Source: Paenibacillus sp. Soil787
GTDB taxonomy: Bacteria > Bacillota > Bacilli > Paenibacillales > NBRC-103111
Direction: 5' to 3'
Assembly: GCF_001429545.1 (NCBI RefSeq)
Contig: NZ_LMSP01000044.1
Location: forward strand, 410,031 to 459,952
Length of the DNA: 49,922 bases
Part shown: piece by piece, positions 43,172 to 49,922 of the stretch
Position numbering within the stretch: the stretch's first letter is position 1
Layout: every line of letters starts with the position of its first letter
Translations under genes and position numbers: made by a program
Notes under the pieces: model-generated
Database searches by the model: none
Seen by the model: the letters and a program-made list of their open reading frames with translations, nothing else
What the model was told of the DNA's origin: nothing

Positions 43172-44400
43172 GCGCCATGCATGCTCACCAAATGATCGAA
43201 CAGACGGCCCGTGATTCCTACGGCCGTCTGGTTGCTTTTCTGGCTGTGCATTGGCGTGACCTGGCCGCAGCGGAGGATGCGCTTGCCGACGCTTTCCTAG
43301 CCGCGTTGGAATCATGGCCTGTGACCGGAGTGCCAGATAAGCCCGAGGCCTGGCTGCTTACTGCTGCGCGGCGCCGACTGATCGACGGCACCCGGCATGC
43401 CCGAGTGCACGCCGGTGTGAAGGAGACTTTGATCGCAATGGCGCAAAACGCGCAGCAATGGGCCGGACCCGACTCGTCTTTTCCAGATGAAAGGCTCAAG
43501 ATGCTGTTTATTTGCGCTCATCCCGAAATTGACCCTGCCGTGCGCACACCGCTCATGCTCCAGTCCGTGCTTGGCCTTGACGCAGCCCGCATTGCTTCTG
43601 CCTTCGTGGTTAAGCCTGCTACGATGGGGCAGCGTCTTACCCGCGCGAAATCGAAACTGAAGAGCGACGACATTAAATTCGACTTACCAGGAAAGGATGA
43701 ATGGCCTGAGCGCCTTGATGCTGTGCTTGAAGCCATCTATGCAGCCTATGGGAGCGGCTGGGATGATGTGGCCGGCGTAGATCCACGCCGGAAAGGACTG
43801 GCCGAAGAAGCGATTTTCATGGGAAGACTGATCGTACAGTTCATGCCAGGAGAACCGGAAGTGCTGGGATTGATGGCACTTACGCTGCACTGCGAAGCTC
43901 GCCGCCATGCACGGCGCGATGAGGCAGGCGGCTATGTTCCGATAACCGAACAGGATCATTCCCGTTGGTCAATCACGATGATCGAGGAAGCGGAGCATTG
44001 TCTTCGTGCTGCCGCACAAGGGAACCGCATCGGACGGTTCCAGCTTGAAGCGGCGATTCAGTCTGTGCATGCCCAGCGTGCCTGGACTGGCCGAACAGAG
44101 TGGGAAGAGATTGCGTTGCTGTACGAGGGGCTCGTGGGTATAGCTCCAACGATCGGTGCAATTGTCGGCCGGGCGGCAGCCGTTGCTGAGGCGCGTGGAG
44201 CTGAAATCGGGATGGCGCTGTTGGAAGAAGTACCGGTCGAAGCAGTCAAGAGCTATCAGCCTTATTGGGCGCTGAGCGCTCATTTGTTCAAACGGATGCA
44301 GAGGTTCGAAGAGGCCCGTACCTCATACAGCCGCTCCATCGGACTGTGCATGGATCCTTCCATTCGCGCGTTTCTGGAGAAGCAAGCTGATGAATGTTAG
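43168..44400 (+). CDS. ECF42-type RNA polymerase sigma factor
   Basis: 410 residues, ATG overlapping the previous stop (ATGA). Region 2 is at about 10-80 (RDSYGRLVAFLAVHWRDLAA, AEDALADAFLAALESWPVTG, PEAWLLTAARRRLIDGTRH). Region 4 follows (about 110-165, LMLQSVLGLDAARIASAF and ATMGQRLTRAKSKLK). A large C-terminal TPR-like extension (DUF6596, about 180-400) is required for activity in this group. With the DGPF partner it makes the standard two-gene ECF42 unit; there is no anti-sigma factor. GC content is clearly higher than in the surroundings. It ends at a terminator. Confidence 0.9.
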   Translation: MSAMHAHQMIEQTARDSYGRLVAFLAVHWRDLAAAEDALADAFLAALESWPVTGVPDKPEAWLLTAARRRLIDGTRHARVHAGVKETLIAMAQNAQQWAGPDSSFPDERLKMLFICAHPEIDPAVRTPLMLQSVLGLDAARIASAFVVKPATMGQRLTRAKSKLKSDDIKFDLPGKDEWPERLDAVLEAIYAAYGSGWDDVAGVDPRRKGLAEEAIFMGRLIVQFMPGEPEVLGLMALTLHCEARRHARRDEAGGYVPITEQDHSRWSITMIEEAEHCLRAAAQGNRIGRFQLEAAIQSVHAQRAWTGRTEWEEIALLYEGLVGIAPTIGAIVGRAAAVAEARGAEIGMALLEEVPVEAVKSYQPYWALSAHLFKRMQRFEEARTSYSRSIGLCMDPSIRAFLEKQADEC

Positions 44401-44405
44401 TTGTC

Positions 44406-44453
44406 AGGTCTGTCGTCATGGATGTCCATATCCAGGGACAGACCTTTTTTTTT
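44406..44453 (+). terminator. Terminator after the ECF42 gene
   Basis: AGGTCTGTC (44406-44414) pairs with GACAGACCT (44437-44445), then nine T. Confidence 0.82.
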
Positions 44454-44489
44454 GGTGTTGTTCTCGAAATCGCTTCTGCTATGCCCGCT

Positions 44490-45086
44490 TTATAAGGGAT
44501 TTGAACTAGCCTTACTCATTTCGTCGAGCATACGTTTTCGAACGATCATGGGGTTAAGATCGGGTGAGGAGATGTGTTTCAAATAGTGTGAGGCACTATT
44601 TTCGATTTGGTCATCCATCGCCTTGACTGCGCCGTAAAATTTATAATGCGGTAGGAAAGTCATGCCGATTTGATTGGCAAATGCTTGAAAGGGTCGGATC
44701 AGTTCGCTGATTGTATAGCCAATCATGCCACCCGACTGGTAGGACGATTCATCGCCTCCAATCGACATGGCAAGGATTAGTTCTTTCCCCGCAACGGCTT
44801 TACCGCCGGCTCCGAATAGCCAGGATGTCGTAAACACGCTATCGAGCCATTGCTTGAGTAAAGCCGGCATACTGTACCATTGGATTGGAAATTGAAATAC
44901 AATGCGGTCGTGCCTTGCAATGAGGTCTTGTTCATTCTCAGCGTTGATTACATAATCGGGGTATGCTTTGTACAGTTCTTGAACGGTAATTTGATCGGGA
45001 TATCCATGCAATTCCGCCAACCAGCGTTTATTTACACGTGACTGTTCGATGTTCGGGTGAGCTGCAATGACCAGAATTCTCATCAA
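44490..45086 (-). CDS. NAD(P)H-dependent oxidoreductase, flavodoxin-like fold
   Basis: 198 residues. N-terminus MRILVIAAHPNIEQSRVNKR and middle QFPIQWYSMPALLKQWLDSV, with GKELILAMSIGGDESSY, match the flavodoxin-2/NQO1-like family that reduces quinones with FMN or FAD. It overlaps the upstream SRPBCC remnant by 4 bases and is the last gene of the TetR operon. It probably functions in quinone or electrophile detoxification. Confidence 0.88.
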   Translation of the reverse strand: MMRILVIAAHPNIEQSRVNKRWLAELHGYPDQITVQELYKAYPDYVINAENEQDLIARHDRIVFQFPIQWYSMPALLKQWLDSVFTTSWLFGAGGKAVAGKELILAMSIGGDESSYQSGGMIGYTISELIRPFQAFANQIGMTFLPHYKFYGAVKAMDDQIENSASHYLKHISSPDLNPMIVRKRMLDEMSKASSNPL

Positions 45087-45319
45087 TCTCCTCCCTTTGT
45101 TTCGGCCTCGATGGTCTTTTTCATAACCTCTGCTCCGCGTTTTACTCGTGCTTGAATCTTAGTAGTGAGATGACGTACCATGCCGCCATTTGGCAGGATG
45201 AATGTTCTTTCGTGACCGTCCATAAGGGTATTCTCGGTATAGCCGGGGACCAAACGATAATGGACAGCACCTACGTCGCTCACCGCGTCCCATACCTGCT
45301 CCGGCGAGGCATCAATCAC
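45083..45319 (-). pseudogene. SRPBCC gene with an internal deletion
   Basis: The coding frame is open from about 45380 (PTIYKEIVIDASPEQVWDAV) and continues VSDVGAVHYRLVPGYTENTL, DGHERTFILPNGGMVRHL, then jumps to the family's C-terminal helix, KIQARVKRGAEVMKKTIEA. Family members have about 55 further residues between the NGG block and this helix. The expected ATG is also missing: an in-frame TGA lies just upstream and only GTG near 45319 is available, poorly placed. It appears non-functional, although the overlap with the next gene is kept. Confidence 0.65.
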
Positions 45320-45408
45320 AATCTCCTTGTAAATCGTTGGGAAATGATCACGCTCCTTGAGATCATTATATTTTTGATTGAGAACTCAGTCAACAATAAA
45401 ATGTACAT

Positions 45409-46062
45409 TCAATCCGGCTTGAATAACGAAATTGCCGATTCGGCGATTTGTTGGAATTTTTCACCCATTACACGGTTAATTTCCGTCTCTTTCAAGCCCT
45501 GAGCAGCGAGATCCTGAAGCAGTTGATCCAGATAACTCATTCCTTGGGAAATAGCTCCCCAATATTGCATGGCCATAAGGTTCACGTCTCCCTGACGGAT
45601 GACACCATGCCCAATTCCTTTGTCAATTGCTTGGGCCATTGGCTTGATAAAGCTCTTCATCCATTCAAATGGCGACATTTCTCCGGGCTCATATAGATGA
45701 TGCAGATCCAGGCTGATTCGCATATAAAAACGCTGGGTCTGTGGATCCTTGATCACACGCTCACAGATGAGCATGGCATAGTTTTTGAATTGCTCGAGCA
45801 CCGGCGAATCCTGTTCAAAATACACTGTTGTGTAGTGTAGGGACTGGTCCATCATGTTTTCGTAAAGCTCTCGAAAAAGCATCTTTTTATTCTTGAAGTA
45901 ATAATATACCAGACCATGTGCAAGACCCGCCTGATCTGCAACATCGCTCAATGTCGTAGCCGAATAGCCCTTTGCCACATAGACGTGAACGGCAGCATGT
46001 AAAATCTCTTGTTTACGTTGCTCACGAATGAACTCATTCTGTTTCTTTGTACGGGGAGACAT
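45409..46062 (-). CDS. TetR/AcrR-family regulator
   Basis: 217 residues, ATG behind AAGGTG. Helix-turn-helix: RKQEILHAAVHVYVAKGYSA, TTLSDVADQAGLAHGLVYYY, FKNKKMLFREL. The C-terminal ligand domain is of the TetR_C type, with no recognised ligand. It is the first gene of a minus-strand operon with the SRPBCC remnant and the oxidoreductase, and probably regulates it in response to a quinone-like compound (inference). Confidence 0.85.
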   Translation of the reverse strand: MSPRTKKQNEFIREQRKQEILHAAVHVYVAKGYSATTLSDVADQAGLAHGLVYYYFKNKKMLFRELYENMMDQSLHYTTVYFEQDSPVLEQFKNYAMLICERVIKDPQTQRFYMRISLDLHHLYEPGEMSPFEWMKSFIKPMAQAIDKGIGHGVIRQGDVNLMAMQYWGAISQGMSYLDQLLQDLAAQGLKETEINRVMGEKFQQIAESAISLFKPD

Positions 46063-46254
46063 GTCATCACACCTTGTTATGATTTTTTATTAATAGTATA
46101 CGTTACAGCGGTTAAGATGGAAAACGATTAAACACGCCCTTCGTCGGAGTGACTTCCCTTGCCAAAAATAAGAAAAAGCCAGAGCTTGCATTTTTATTCA
46201 TTTTCTAAGGTAAACTAAGCTTTGTTCGCTCAAAAAAATGTGGAGGTGTTCGTA

Positions 46255-46389
46255 ATGCGTCAGACAAAAAAATCAATGATCGTTGCATCAACTGCAGCCG
46301 CGGCAGCAGTCGTGGGATCGGTTATTTTTGGCGTTTACAGGGCAAGAAACAGCAACATTATTGAGCGGATAAAAAACAGATTGACCTAA
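46255..46389 (+). CDS. 44-residue membrane peptide
   Basis: ATG behind TGGAGGTG at ideal spacing. MRQTKKSMIVASTAAAAAVV then GSVIFGVYRARNSN: a basic start, one hydrophobic segment (about residues 8-28) and a basic tail IIERIKNRLT. The pattern resembles YtxH-like or other short envelope peptides. No family is recognised; the strong site and following terminators support expression. Confidence 0.6.
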   Translation: MRQTKKSMIVASTAAAAAVVGSVIFGVYRARNSNIIERIKNRLT

Positions 46390-46662
46390 GGAAAGGGGGC
46401 GGGGAAACCGCCTCCTTTCTACCATTCAGTGATTTAAAGCGAAGCGTCATCGGAGAGAACCGGTGGCGTTTTTTTGTTGTATAGGAAATTAATTAAGCTG
46501 CTGATTTGTGGATAAGTGGTGTAAAAGGAACTGGGGGGGAATGGGAAGATCGTGGTAAGAAAGCTAAATCTGAGGGTTAGATGAACCTTCGGCTAGAAGA
46601 GTTTATTCACCCGAAGGGAGATTCCGGTTTTTCCAGAAATAGCTTGGCGCGTTTGCTTGAAC
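46390..46662. other. Intergenic stretch before the hairpin array
   Basis: Apart from the two terminators, no gene was found between 46476 and 46662. TTTGTTGTATAGGAAATTAA and AAATCTGAGGGTTAGATG are unremarkable. Confidence 0.4.
46392..46475 (+). terminator. Two terminator hairpins after the small peptide gene
   Basis: First, AAAGGGGGCGG (46392-46402) pairs with CCGCCTCCTTT (46408-46418). Second, CGTCATCGG (46445-46453) pairs with CCGGTGGCG (46460-46468) using G-U pairs, then seven T. Confidence 0.65.
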
Positions 46663-46846
46663 CATTGGATTTTATCCAATGATTTTCCTATTCAGGCCTA
46701 ACAATGACATCTTACATTGGATTATTTCCAATCGAATTACCTCGAAATGCCAATATTCATGGAAAATGTTAGTTTCTATTGGATTTTCTCCAATGAAAGT
46801 AGGATATCCAAAGCCCGAATTGATATTCTATTGGATTTTCTCCAAT
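46663..46846. repeat. Array of four ATTGGA/TCCAAT palindromes
   Basis: ATTGGATTTTATCCAAT (46664-46680), ATTGGATTATTTCCAAT (46716-46732), ATTGGATTTTCTCCAAT (46778-46794) and ATTGGATTTTCTCCAAT (46830-46846). Each is a 6-bp inverted repeat around a T-rich 5-base centre. Centre-to-centre spacing is 52, 62 and 52 bases, and the 35-base spacers after copies 1 and 3 show weak similarity. They lie in a gene-free stretch. Confidence 0.75.
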
Positions 46847-46918
46847 GTAATTCAGAGAACACATAGCTTGTGAAATCCAGTTTGTTCTTTGCCAGAAGGA
46901 TAATAGCTAATCAAAGTC

Positions 46919-46968
46919 GAGAAAACAAGAAAAACCAGCGTTAAGACGCTGGTTCTTCTTGTTTTCTC
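46919..46968. terminator. Very strong bidirectional hairpin after the HxlR gene
   Basis: GAGAAAACAAGAA (46919-46931) pairs with its complement at 46956-46968 and, inside it, AACCAGCGT (46933-46941) with ACGCTGGTT (46946-46954) around TAAG. The HxlR gene's restored stop lies inside the hairpin, so it terminates that gene from the minus strand. Confidence 0.85.
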
Positions 46969-47272
46969 TCATTATGATTTTCTCCCCAAGCACACATGAC
47001 TTCTATTACAGGGATCAATGTTCTGCCATATTCACTAAGTGAATATTCTACTTTGGGAGGGACGGTGGGGTACACCGTTCTTTCAATACGCCTTCTTGTT
47101 CCAAGTCACGAAGATGTTGCGTAAGCATTTTTTGGGAGACATCAGGTATTAGCTTCTCCAGATCATTGTACCGCTTGGTTGATTCCGTCAAATGCCATAA
47201 AATCATCGGCTTCCATTTTCCACCTAAAACGTGAATGACGGTCTCGATTGGACATTCGCGCTGATGAATCAT
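46941..47272 (-). pseudogene. HxlR-family regulator with a one-base frameshift
   Basis: ATG at 47272. The protein starts MIHQRECPIETVIHVLGGKW (redox cysteine near residue 7) and continues through the winged helix, RYNDLEKLIPDVSQKMLTQH, LRDLEQEGV. There it is cut to a 74-residue product. One base added near 47088-47090 restores ERTVYPTVPPKVEYSLSEYG and RTLIPVIEVMCAWGENHNE to TAA at 46941, giving a normal 110-residue HxlR. HxlR/YodB-type proteins sense electrophiles through the N-terminal cysteine. Either a real frameshift or a sequence error. Confidence 0.75.
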
Positions 47273-47286
47273 TGATAAATCACTTC

Positions 47287-47302
47287 CTTACTTTTAAGTA
47301 AG
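47287..47302. promoter_or_regulatory. HxlR-type operator palindrome
   Basis: CTTACTTTTAAGTAAG: arms CTTACTT and AAGTAAG around TT, 14 bases before the HxlR start codon. This matches the operator shape of DUF24/YodB-like regulators. Confidence 0.6.
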
Positions 47303-47401
47303 CGGCAACGACGGATCTCATGCTCATCTGGGATTTATTCACTAATATCAAATTTTGAAAGCAGGTTTTAATGTCTTCGCATCACATAGAATTCAATAAC
47401 A

Positions 47402-47430
47402 TTGACAAAGTAGATCGAGAAAGATATGAT
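47402..47430 (+). promoter_or_regulatory. Sigma-A promoter of rpmF
   Basis: TTGACA (47402-47407), 17-base spacer, TATGAT (47425-47430), 44 bases before the L32 start codon. Confidence 0.7.
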
Positions 47431-47473
47431 ATCACTTGTTGTATTTATGAAAGTAACAGGAGGTGTTTTGAAT

Positions 47474-47650
47474 ATGGCTGTTCCTCAAAGAAGAACGTCC
47501 AAAACACGTCGCGATAAGCGCCGTACTCACTTTAAACTGGTTGTGCCAGGAATGGTGAAGTGTGAACAATGTGCAGAATTAAAAATGGCACATCATGTTT
47601 GCAAAAACTGCGGTTCATATAAAGGTAGAGAGATCGTAAAAGCTCAATAA
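47474..47650 (+). CDS. rpmF: 50S ribosomal protein L32, zinc-ribbon form
   Basis: 58 residues from the ATG at 47474, 8 bases after CAGGAGG; a longer frame beginning at 47426 overlaps the promoter. The start MAVPQRRTSKTRRDKRRTHF is the bL32 consensus, and C30/C33 and C43/C46 form the zinc ribbon. In Paenibacillus the main rpmF gene usually lies after yceD-like and before plsX/fapR genes; here it is alone with its own promoter and terminator, so it may be a second copy or an isolated single gene. Confidence 0.92.
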   Translation: MAVPQRRTSKTRRDKRRTHFKLVVPGMVKCEQCAELKMAHHVCKNCGSYKGREIVKAQ

Positions 47651-47669
47651 TAATATGAATTGCATCCTT

Positions 47670-47704
47670 AAATGACACTCTAAACAATTAGAGTGTCATT
47701 TTTG
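47670..47704 (+). terminator. Terminator of rpmF
   Basis: AATGACACTCTAA (47671-47683) pairs perfectly with TTAGAGTGTCATT (47688-47700), then TTTT. Confidence 0.88.
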
Positions 47705-47708
47705 TATT

Positions 47709-47872
47709 TGACTGGGATTGCGGGGTTTCTCGGTGCAATGTTTCGAGGTTGGCTATACGAGGGAATGGTAAAGTATTCTGGGTTCAAACGGATTTCTACA
47801 GGAATCGGCATCATCCTACTTTTGCTAAGACTGATTGGGCGTGGAATATTTAATAAGAGTTGGGACCTGTAA
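47709..47872 (+). pseudogene. Hydrophobic C-terminal fragment
   Basis: A frame through 47709-47872 reads LTGIAGFLGAMFRGWLYEGM, VKYSGFKRISTGIGIILLLL and RLIGRGIF, with two hydrophobic stretches, ending at TAA. There is no ribosome binding site for either in-frame ATG (47738, 47765). It looks like the end of a small membrane protein; the family is not recognised. Confidence 0.3.
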
Positions 47873-47980
47873 TCACACTTTGCATAAAAAATAATTTTCA
47901 TTATCTATTTCGACATTATTTTATATCTGGTTCAACTATAATGAGAGACACATTCGTACAAGAAGGAGTGTTTCAATTAA

Positions 47981-48736
47981 ATGATGAAAAAGGTTGCAAC
48001 AACGATCGTGATCGCTGTAATGGCAGGTACATTGTTCTCATCTTCCGCCTGGGCCAAGAGCGATCAAGCAAGGAATCAGCTTGTGGCTTTGGGAGATTCC
48101 ATCACGTACGGGTATAATTTAGGGGTGGATAACGAGACCCCTTCAGAGTTCGCGTTCCCTTATCTAATGAAACAGGATGCGAAGCTTAAAGTTAACGATC
48201 TGGCAATACCTGGTATTACATCAACCCAGTTATTAGACGTCGTACAGCAAGATAAACTGATCCGTCAAGACGTGAAACATGCCGATTACATAACGCTGGA
48301 CATCGGAAACAATGACTTGCTGCAAGCAGTCGCTGCCGCCACTAATAATGGGGTTTTAAACATAGCAGCACTGCAACAGAACTTGCAGAATGTTGTCGTT
48401 CCCAATCTGTTATATACACTTAAAAGTACGATTTTAGAAATCCGGTCTTTGACGGATGCTCCTATTGCGGTCTACAACATTTATAATCCCTATCAGGTCA
48501 CCAATCAACCGATGTACACCTATTCGGAGTTACTGCTGACCCAACTAGTCAATAATAACTTGGCATCCTTAATTGATTCGCTTAAAAGCTCGGGCATAGA
48601 TAATCTCGCGTTAGCCAATGCGTATTTGGCATTTAAGGACAAACAGAATCTCTATGTGCGGCCAAATGACGTTCATCCAACAATCGAAGGCCAGAAAATT
48701 CTAGCGGAAATAGGCATAGAGGCACTTGGTCTTTAG
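47981..48736 (+). CDS. Secreted SGNH/GDSL hydrolase
   Basis: 251 residues, ATG behind AGAAGGAG at a rather long distance; a second ATG follows directly. A signal peptide ends near SSAWAKS. SGNH motifs: S40 in ALGDSITYG, GN in LDIGNNDLL and D230-V-H232 in NDVHPTIEG, giving the catalytic triad. It acts outside the cell as an esterase or lipase on acylated substrates; the substrate is unknown. It ends at a strong terminator. Confidence 0.88.
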   Translation: MMKKVATTIVIAVMAGTLFSSSAWAKSDQARNQLVALGDSITYGYNLGVDNETPSEFAFPYLMKQDAKLKVNDLAIPGITSTQLLDVVQQDKLIRQDVKHADYITLDIGNNDLLQAVAAATNNGVLNIAALQQNLQNVVVPNLLYTLKSTILEIRSLTDAPIAVYNIYNPYQVTNQPMYTYSELLLTQLVNNNLASLIDSLKSSGIDNLALANAYLAFKDKQNLYVRPNDVHPTIEGQKILAEIGIEALGL

Positions 48737-48744
48737 GAAGCCCC

Positions 48745-48776
48745 AAACTCTGACTTCATAAGGTCAGAGTTTTTTT
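48745..48776 (+). terminator. Terminator of the SGNH gene
   Basis: AACTCTGAC (48746-48754) pairs with GTCAGAGTT (48763-48771), then six T. Confidence 0.85.
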
Positions 48777-48898
48777 GCGTTATGTGACTGGCATCACGAC
48801 CTACGATTCAAAGCACACGTCATTTTATAATGAGAGTGGATTCAAACCTTGTTCTGGAGGATTGTTATTGATCAATTCAGAAGAAGCTGTCTTTTTTT

Positions 48899-49666
48899 TC
48901 ACACCCGTTTTTTATACACTCTCATTGCAAAGAAATATGCTACGAACAAAATCCCGACGCACCATGCAAGAGCAATCCATATATCGTTGCCCACCGGCTG
49001 ACCTGACAGTAGTGCACGGATGGCTTCCACTATCGAGGTCACCGGCTGGTTTTCGGCAAAGGCTCGAACGATTGAAGGCATAGACTCGGTAGGCACAAAC
49101 GCCGAGCTGATAAACGGCAGGAAGATAATCGGGTAGGAAAAGGCGCTTGCGCCATCCACCGATTTTGCGGACAGTCCGGCAATCGCCGCGACCCAAGTTA
49201 ATGCCAAGGTAAACAGAGCGAGTATACCGGCTACTGCAAGCCAAGGCAATATCCCCGCGGACGAACGAAAGCCCATAATTAACGCTACAAGAATGATGAC
49301 AATAACCGATAGGGCGTTGGATACCAGCGAGGTCAGCACGTGCCCCCACAGTAAGGTGGAACGTGAAATCGGCATGGAGTGAAACCGTTCGAATATGCCC
49401 CGTTGTACATCAATAAAAAGGCGGTAAGCGGTGTAGGATATACCGCTAGCAATAGCAATTAGGAGTATACCAGGCAATAAGTAATTCACATAATTATCCG
49501 TTCCGGTTTGAATTGCACCGCCAAAGACATAGACGAAGAGCAACATAAAAGCGATCGGCATGACGGTAACCGTGATAATGGTGTCCATACTGCGGAAAAT
49601 ATGGCGCATGGAACGTCCAAGCATAACGCCCAGATCGCTGAAGAAGTGTTTCTTTACCGTCTCCAT
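48899..49666 (-). CDS. ABC-2-type exporter permease
   Basis: 255 residues starting one base after the ATPase stop. Six membrane segments; the first cytoplasmic stretch is FFSDLGVMLGRSMRHIFRSM. The pattern (DTIITVTVMPIAFMLLFVYV, GISYTAYRLFIDVQRGIFER, ALLSGQPVGNDIW) matches DrrB/ABC-2 permeases for drugs or lipids. With the ATPase it forms an exporter; the substrate is unknown. Confidence 0.87.
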   Translation of the reverse strand: METVKKHFFSDLGVMLGRSMRHIFRSMDTIITVTVMPIAFMLLFVYVFGGAIQTGTDNYVNYLLPGILLIAIASGISYTAYRLFIDVQRGIFERFHSMPISRSTLLWGHVLTSLVSNALSVIVIILVALIMGFRSSAGILPWLAVAGILALFTLALTWVAAIAGLSAKSVDGASAFSYPIIFLPFISSAFVPTESMPSIVRAFAENQPVTSIVEAIRALLSGQPVGNDIWIALAWCVGILFVAYFFAMRVYKKRV

Positions 49667-49922
49667 TTATTTTCCCTCCTTTTTGCCGACGATTGCGAGG
49701 AATATCTCCTCTAATGTCGGCTGTTTTTCAACATATTCCACCTTTGCGGAGGGGAACAGCTTTTTTAGATCCGAGAGTGTGCCGCTGGCGATAATCCTGC
49801 CCTCATGCAGAATGGCAATTCGGTCGGCAAGCTGCTCAGCCTCCTCCAAATACTGTGTGGTTAGGAGTACCGTCGTGCCGCCGTCGGCAAGCTCCTTGAC
49901 AATCTTCCAAACCTCGATGCGC
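49667..49922 (-). CDS. ABC-2 exporter ATPase, C-terminal part (runs off the window)
   Basis: The last 85 residues, continuing past the right edge: VKELADGGTTVLLTTQYLEE (the switch H-loop region reads TTQYLEEAE where many have THDLEEAE), DRIAILHEGRIIASGTLSDL and a C-terminal extension ending IVGKKEGK. The stop TAA touches the permease start, so they are translationally coupled. It belongs to the DrrA-type ATPases. Confidence 0.9.
   Translation of the reverse strand, partial: RIEVWKIVKELADGGTTVLLTTQYLEEAEQLADRIAILHEGRIIASGTLSDLKKLFPSAKVEYVEKQPTLEEIFLAIVGKKEGK

Noticed and set aside
42836..43315. 159-codon minus-strand frame
   Set aside because: It is antisense to the YciI gene and the start of the ECF42 gene, a common artefact in GC-rich genes.
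46663..46846. CRISPR-like array
   Set aside because: Repeats are 17-base palindromes, only two copies are identical, spacers vary (35, 45, 35 bases) and no cas gene is present.

Overview
The window reads as chromosome of a Paenibacillus-like, endospore-forming Firmicute. This is inferred from the SpoVB-type sporulation flippase, near-consensus GGAGG ribosome binding sites, a YesM/YesN-type sensor and regulator pair, a moderate and variable G+C, and many dispersed hairpin repeats between genes. No rRNA, tRNA, transposase, phage gene or CRISPR array was recognised.

Layout. 0-14 kb holds scattered single genes: a membrane-anchored metallophosphoesterase, SpoVB, several very small ORFs, a TetR regulator, a HAD phosphatase, a diguanylate cyclase, two lipoproteins and a DUF5667-type secreted protein. 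Gene remnants (DinB-like, phospholipase-like, Nudix-like) and copies of an imperfect hairpin repeat lie among them. 14.6-33.5 kb is a coherent fructan (levan/inulin) utilisation locus: a sugar-binding lipoprotein, a two-component system, a secreted GH32 enzyme with a Big2 domain, two CUT1 permeases, a decayed fructokinase, an intracellular GH32 sucrose-6-phosphate-hydrolase type enzyme, and a 1270-residue secreted levanase carrying four CBM66-like domains. A Gfo/Idh/MocA oxidoreductase, an AraC regulator and a GH127 beta-L-arabinofuranosidase follow. No ATPase for the permeases is present, so a shared MsmX-type ATPase elsewhere is expected.

33.5-50 kb is again accessory: SRPBCC proteins, a cyclase-family hydrolase, a leaderless-looking ArsR/SRPBCC pair, a cupin, a three-subunit xanthine-dehydrogenase-type operon whose molybdenum subunit seems to have lost about 95 residues, a YmaF protein with seven HxH motifs, DoxX and VOC proteins, and an ECF42-type sigma factor coupled to its YciI/DGPF partner. 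A TetR/SRPBCC/NAD(P)H-oxidoreductase operon, a frameshifted HxlR regulator, ribosomal protein L32, an SGNH hydrolase and the start of an ABC-2 exporter complete the window.

Two themes run through it. One is dispersed and clustered hairpin repeats: a family near CTAACGGAAACGATAGT...hairpin...GAACGGGCAG, an array of four ATTGGA/TCCAAT palindromes, and a GGAACGAGGAGGCGTTATTT cluster. The other is gene decay: internal deletions in PfkB, the molybdenum subunit and an SRPBCC gene; frameshifts in HxlR and a small ORF; and truncated remnants. Function calls rest on motif recognition by eye; no database search was run.
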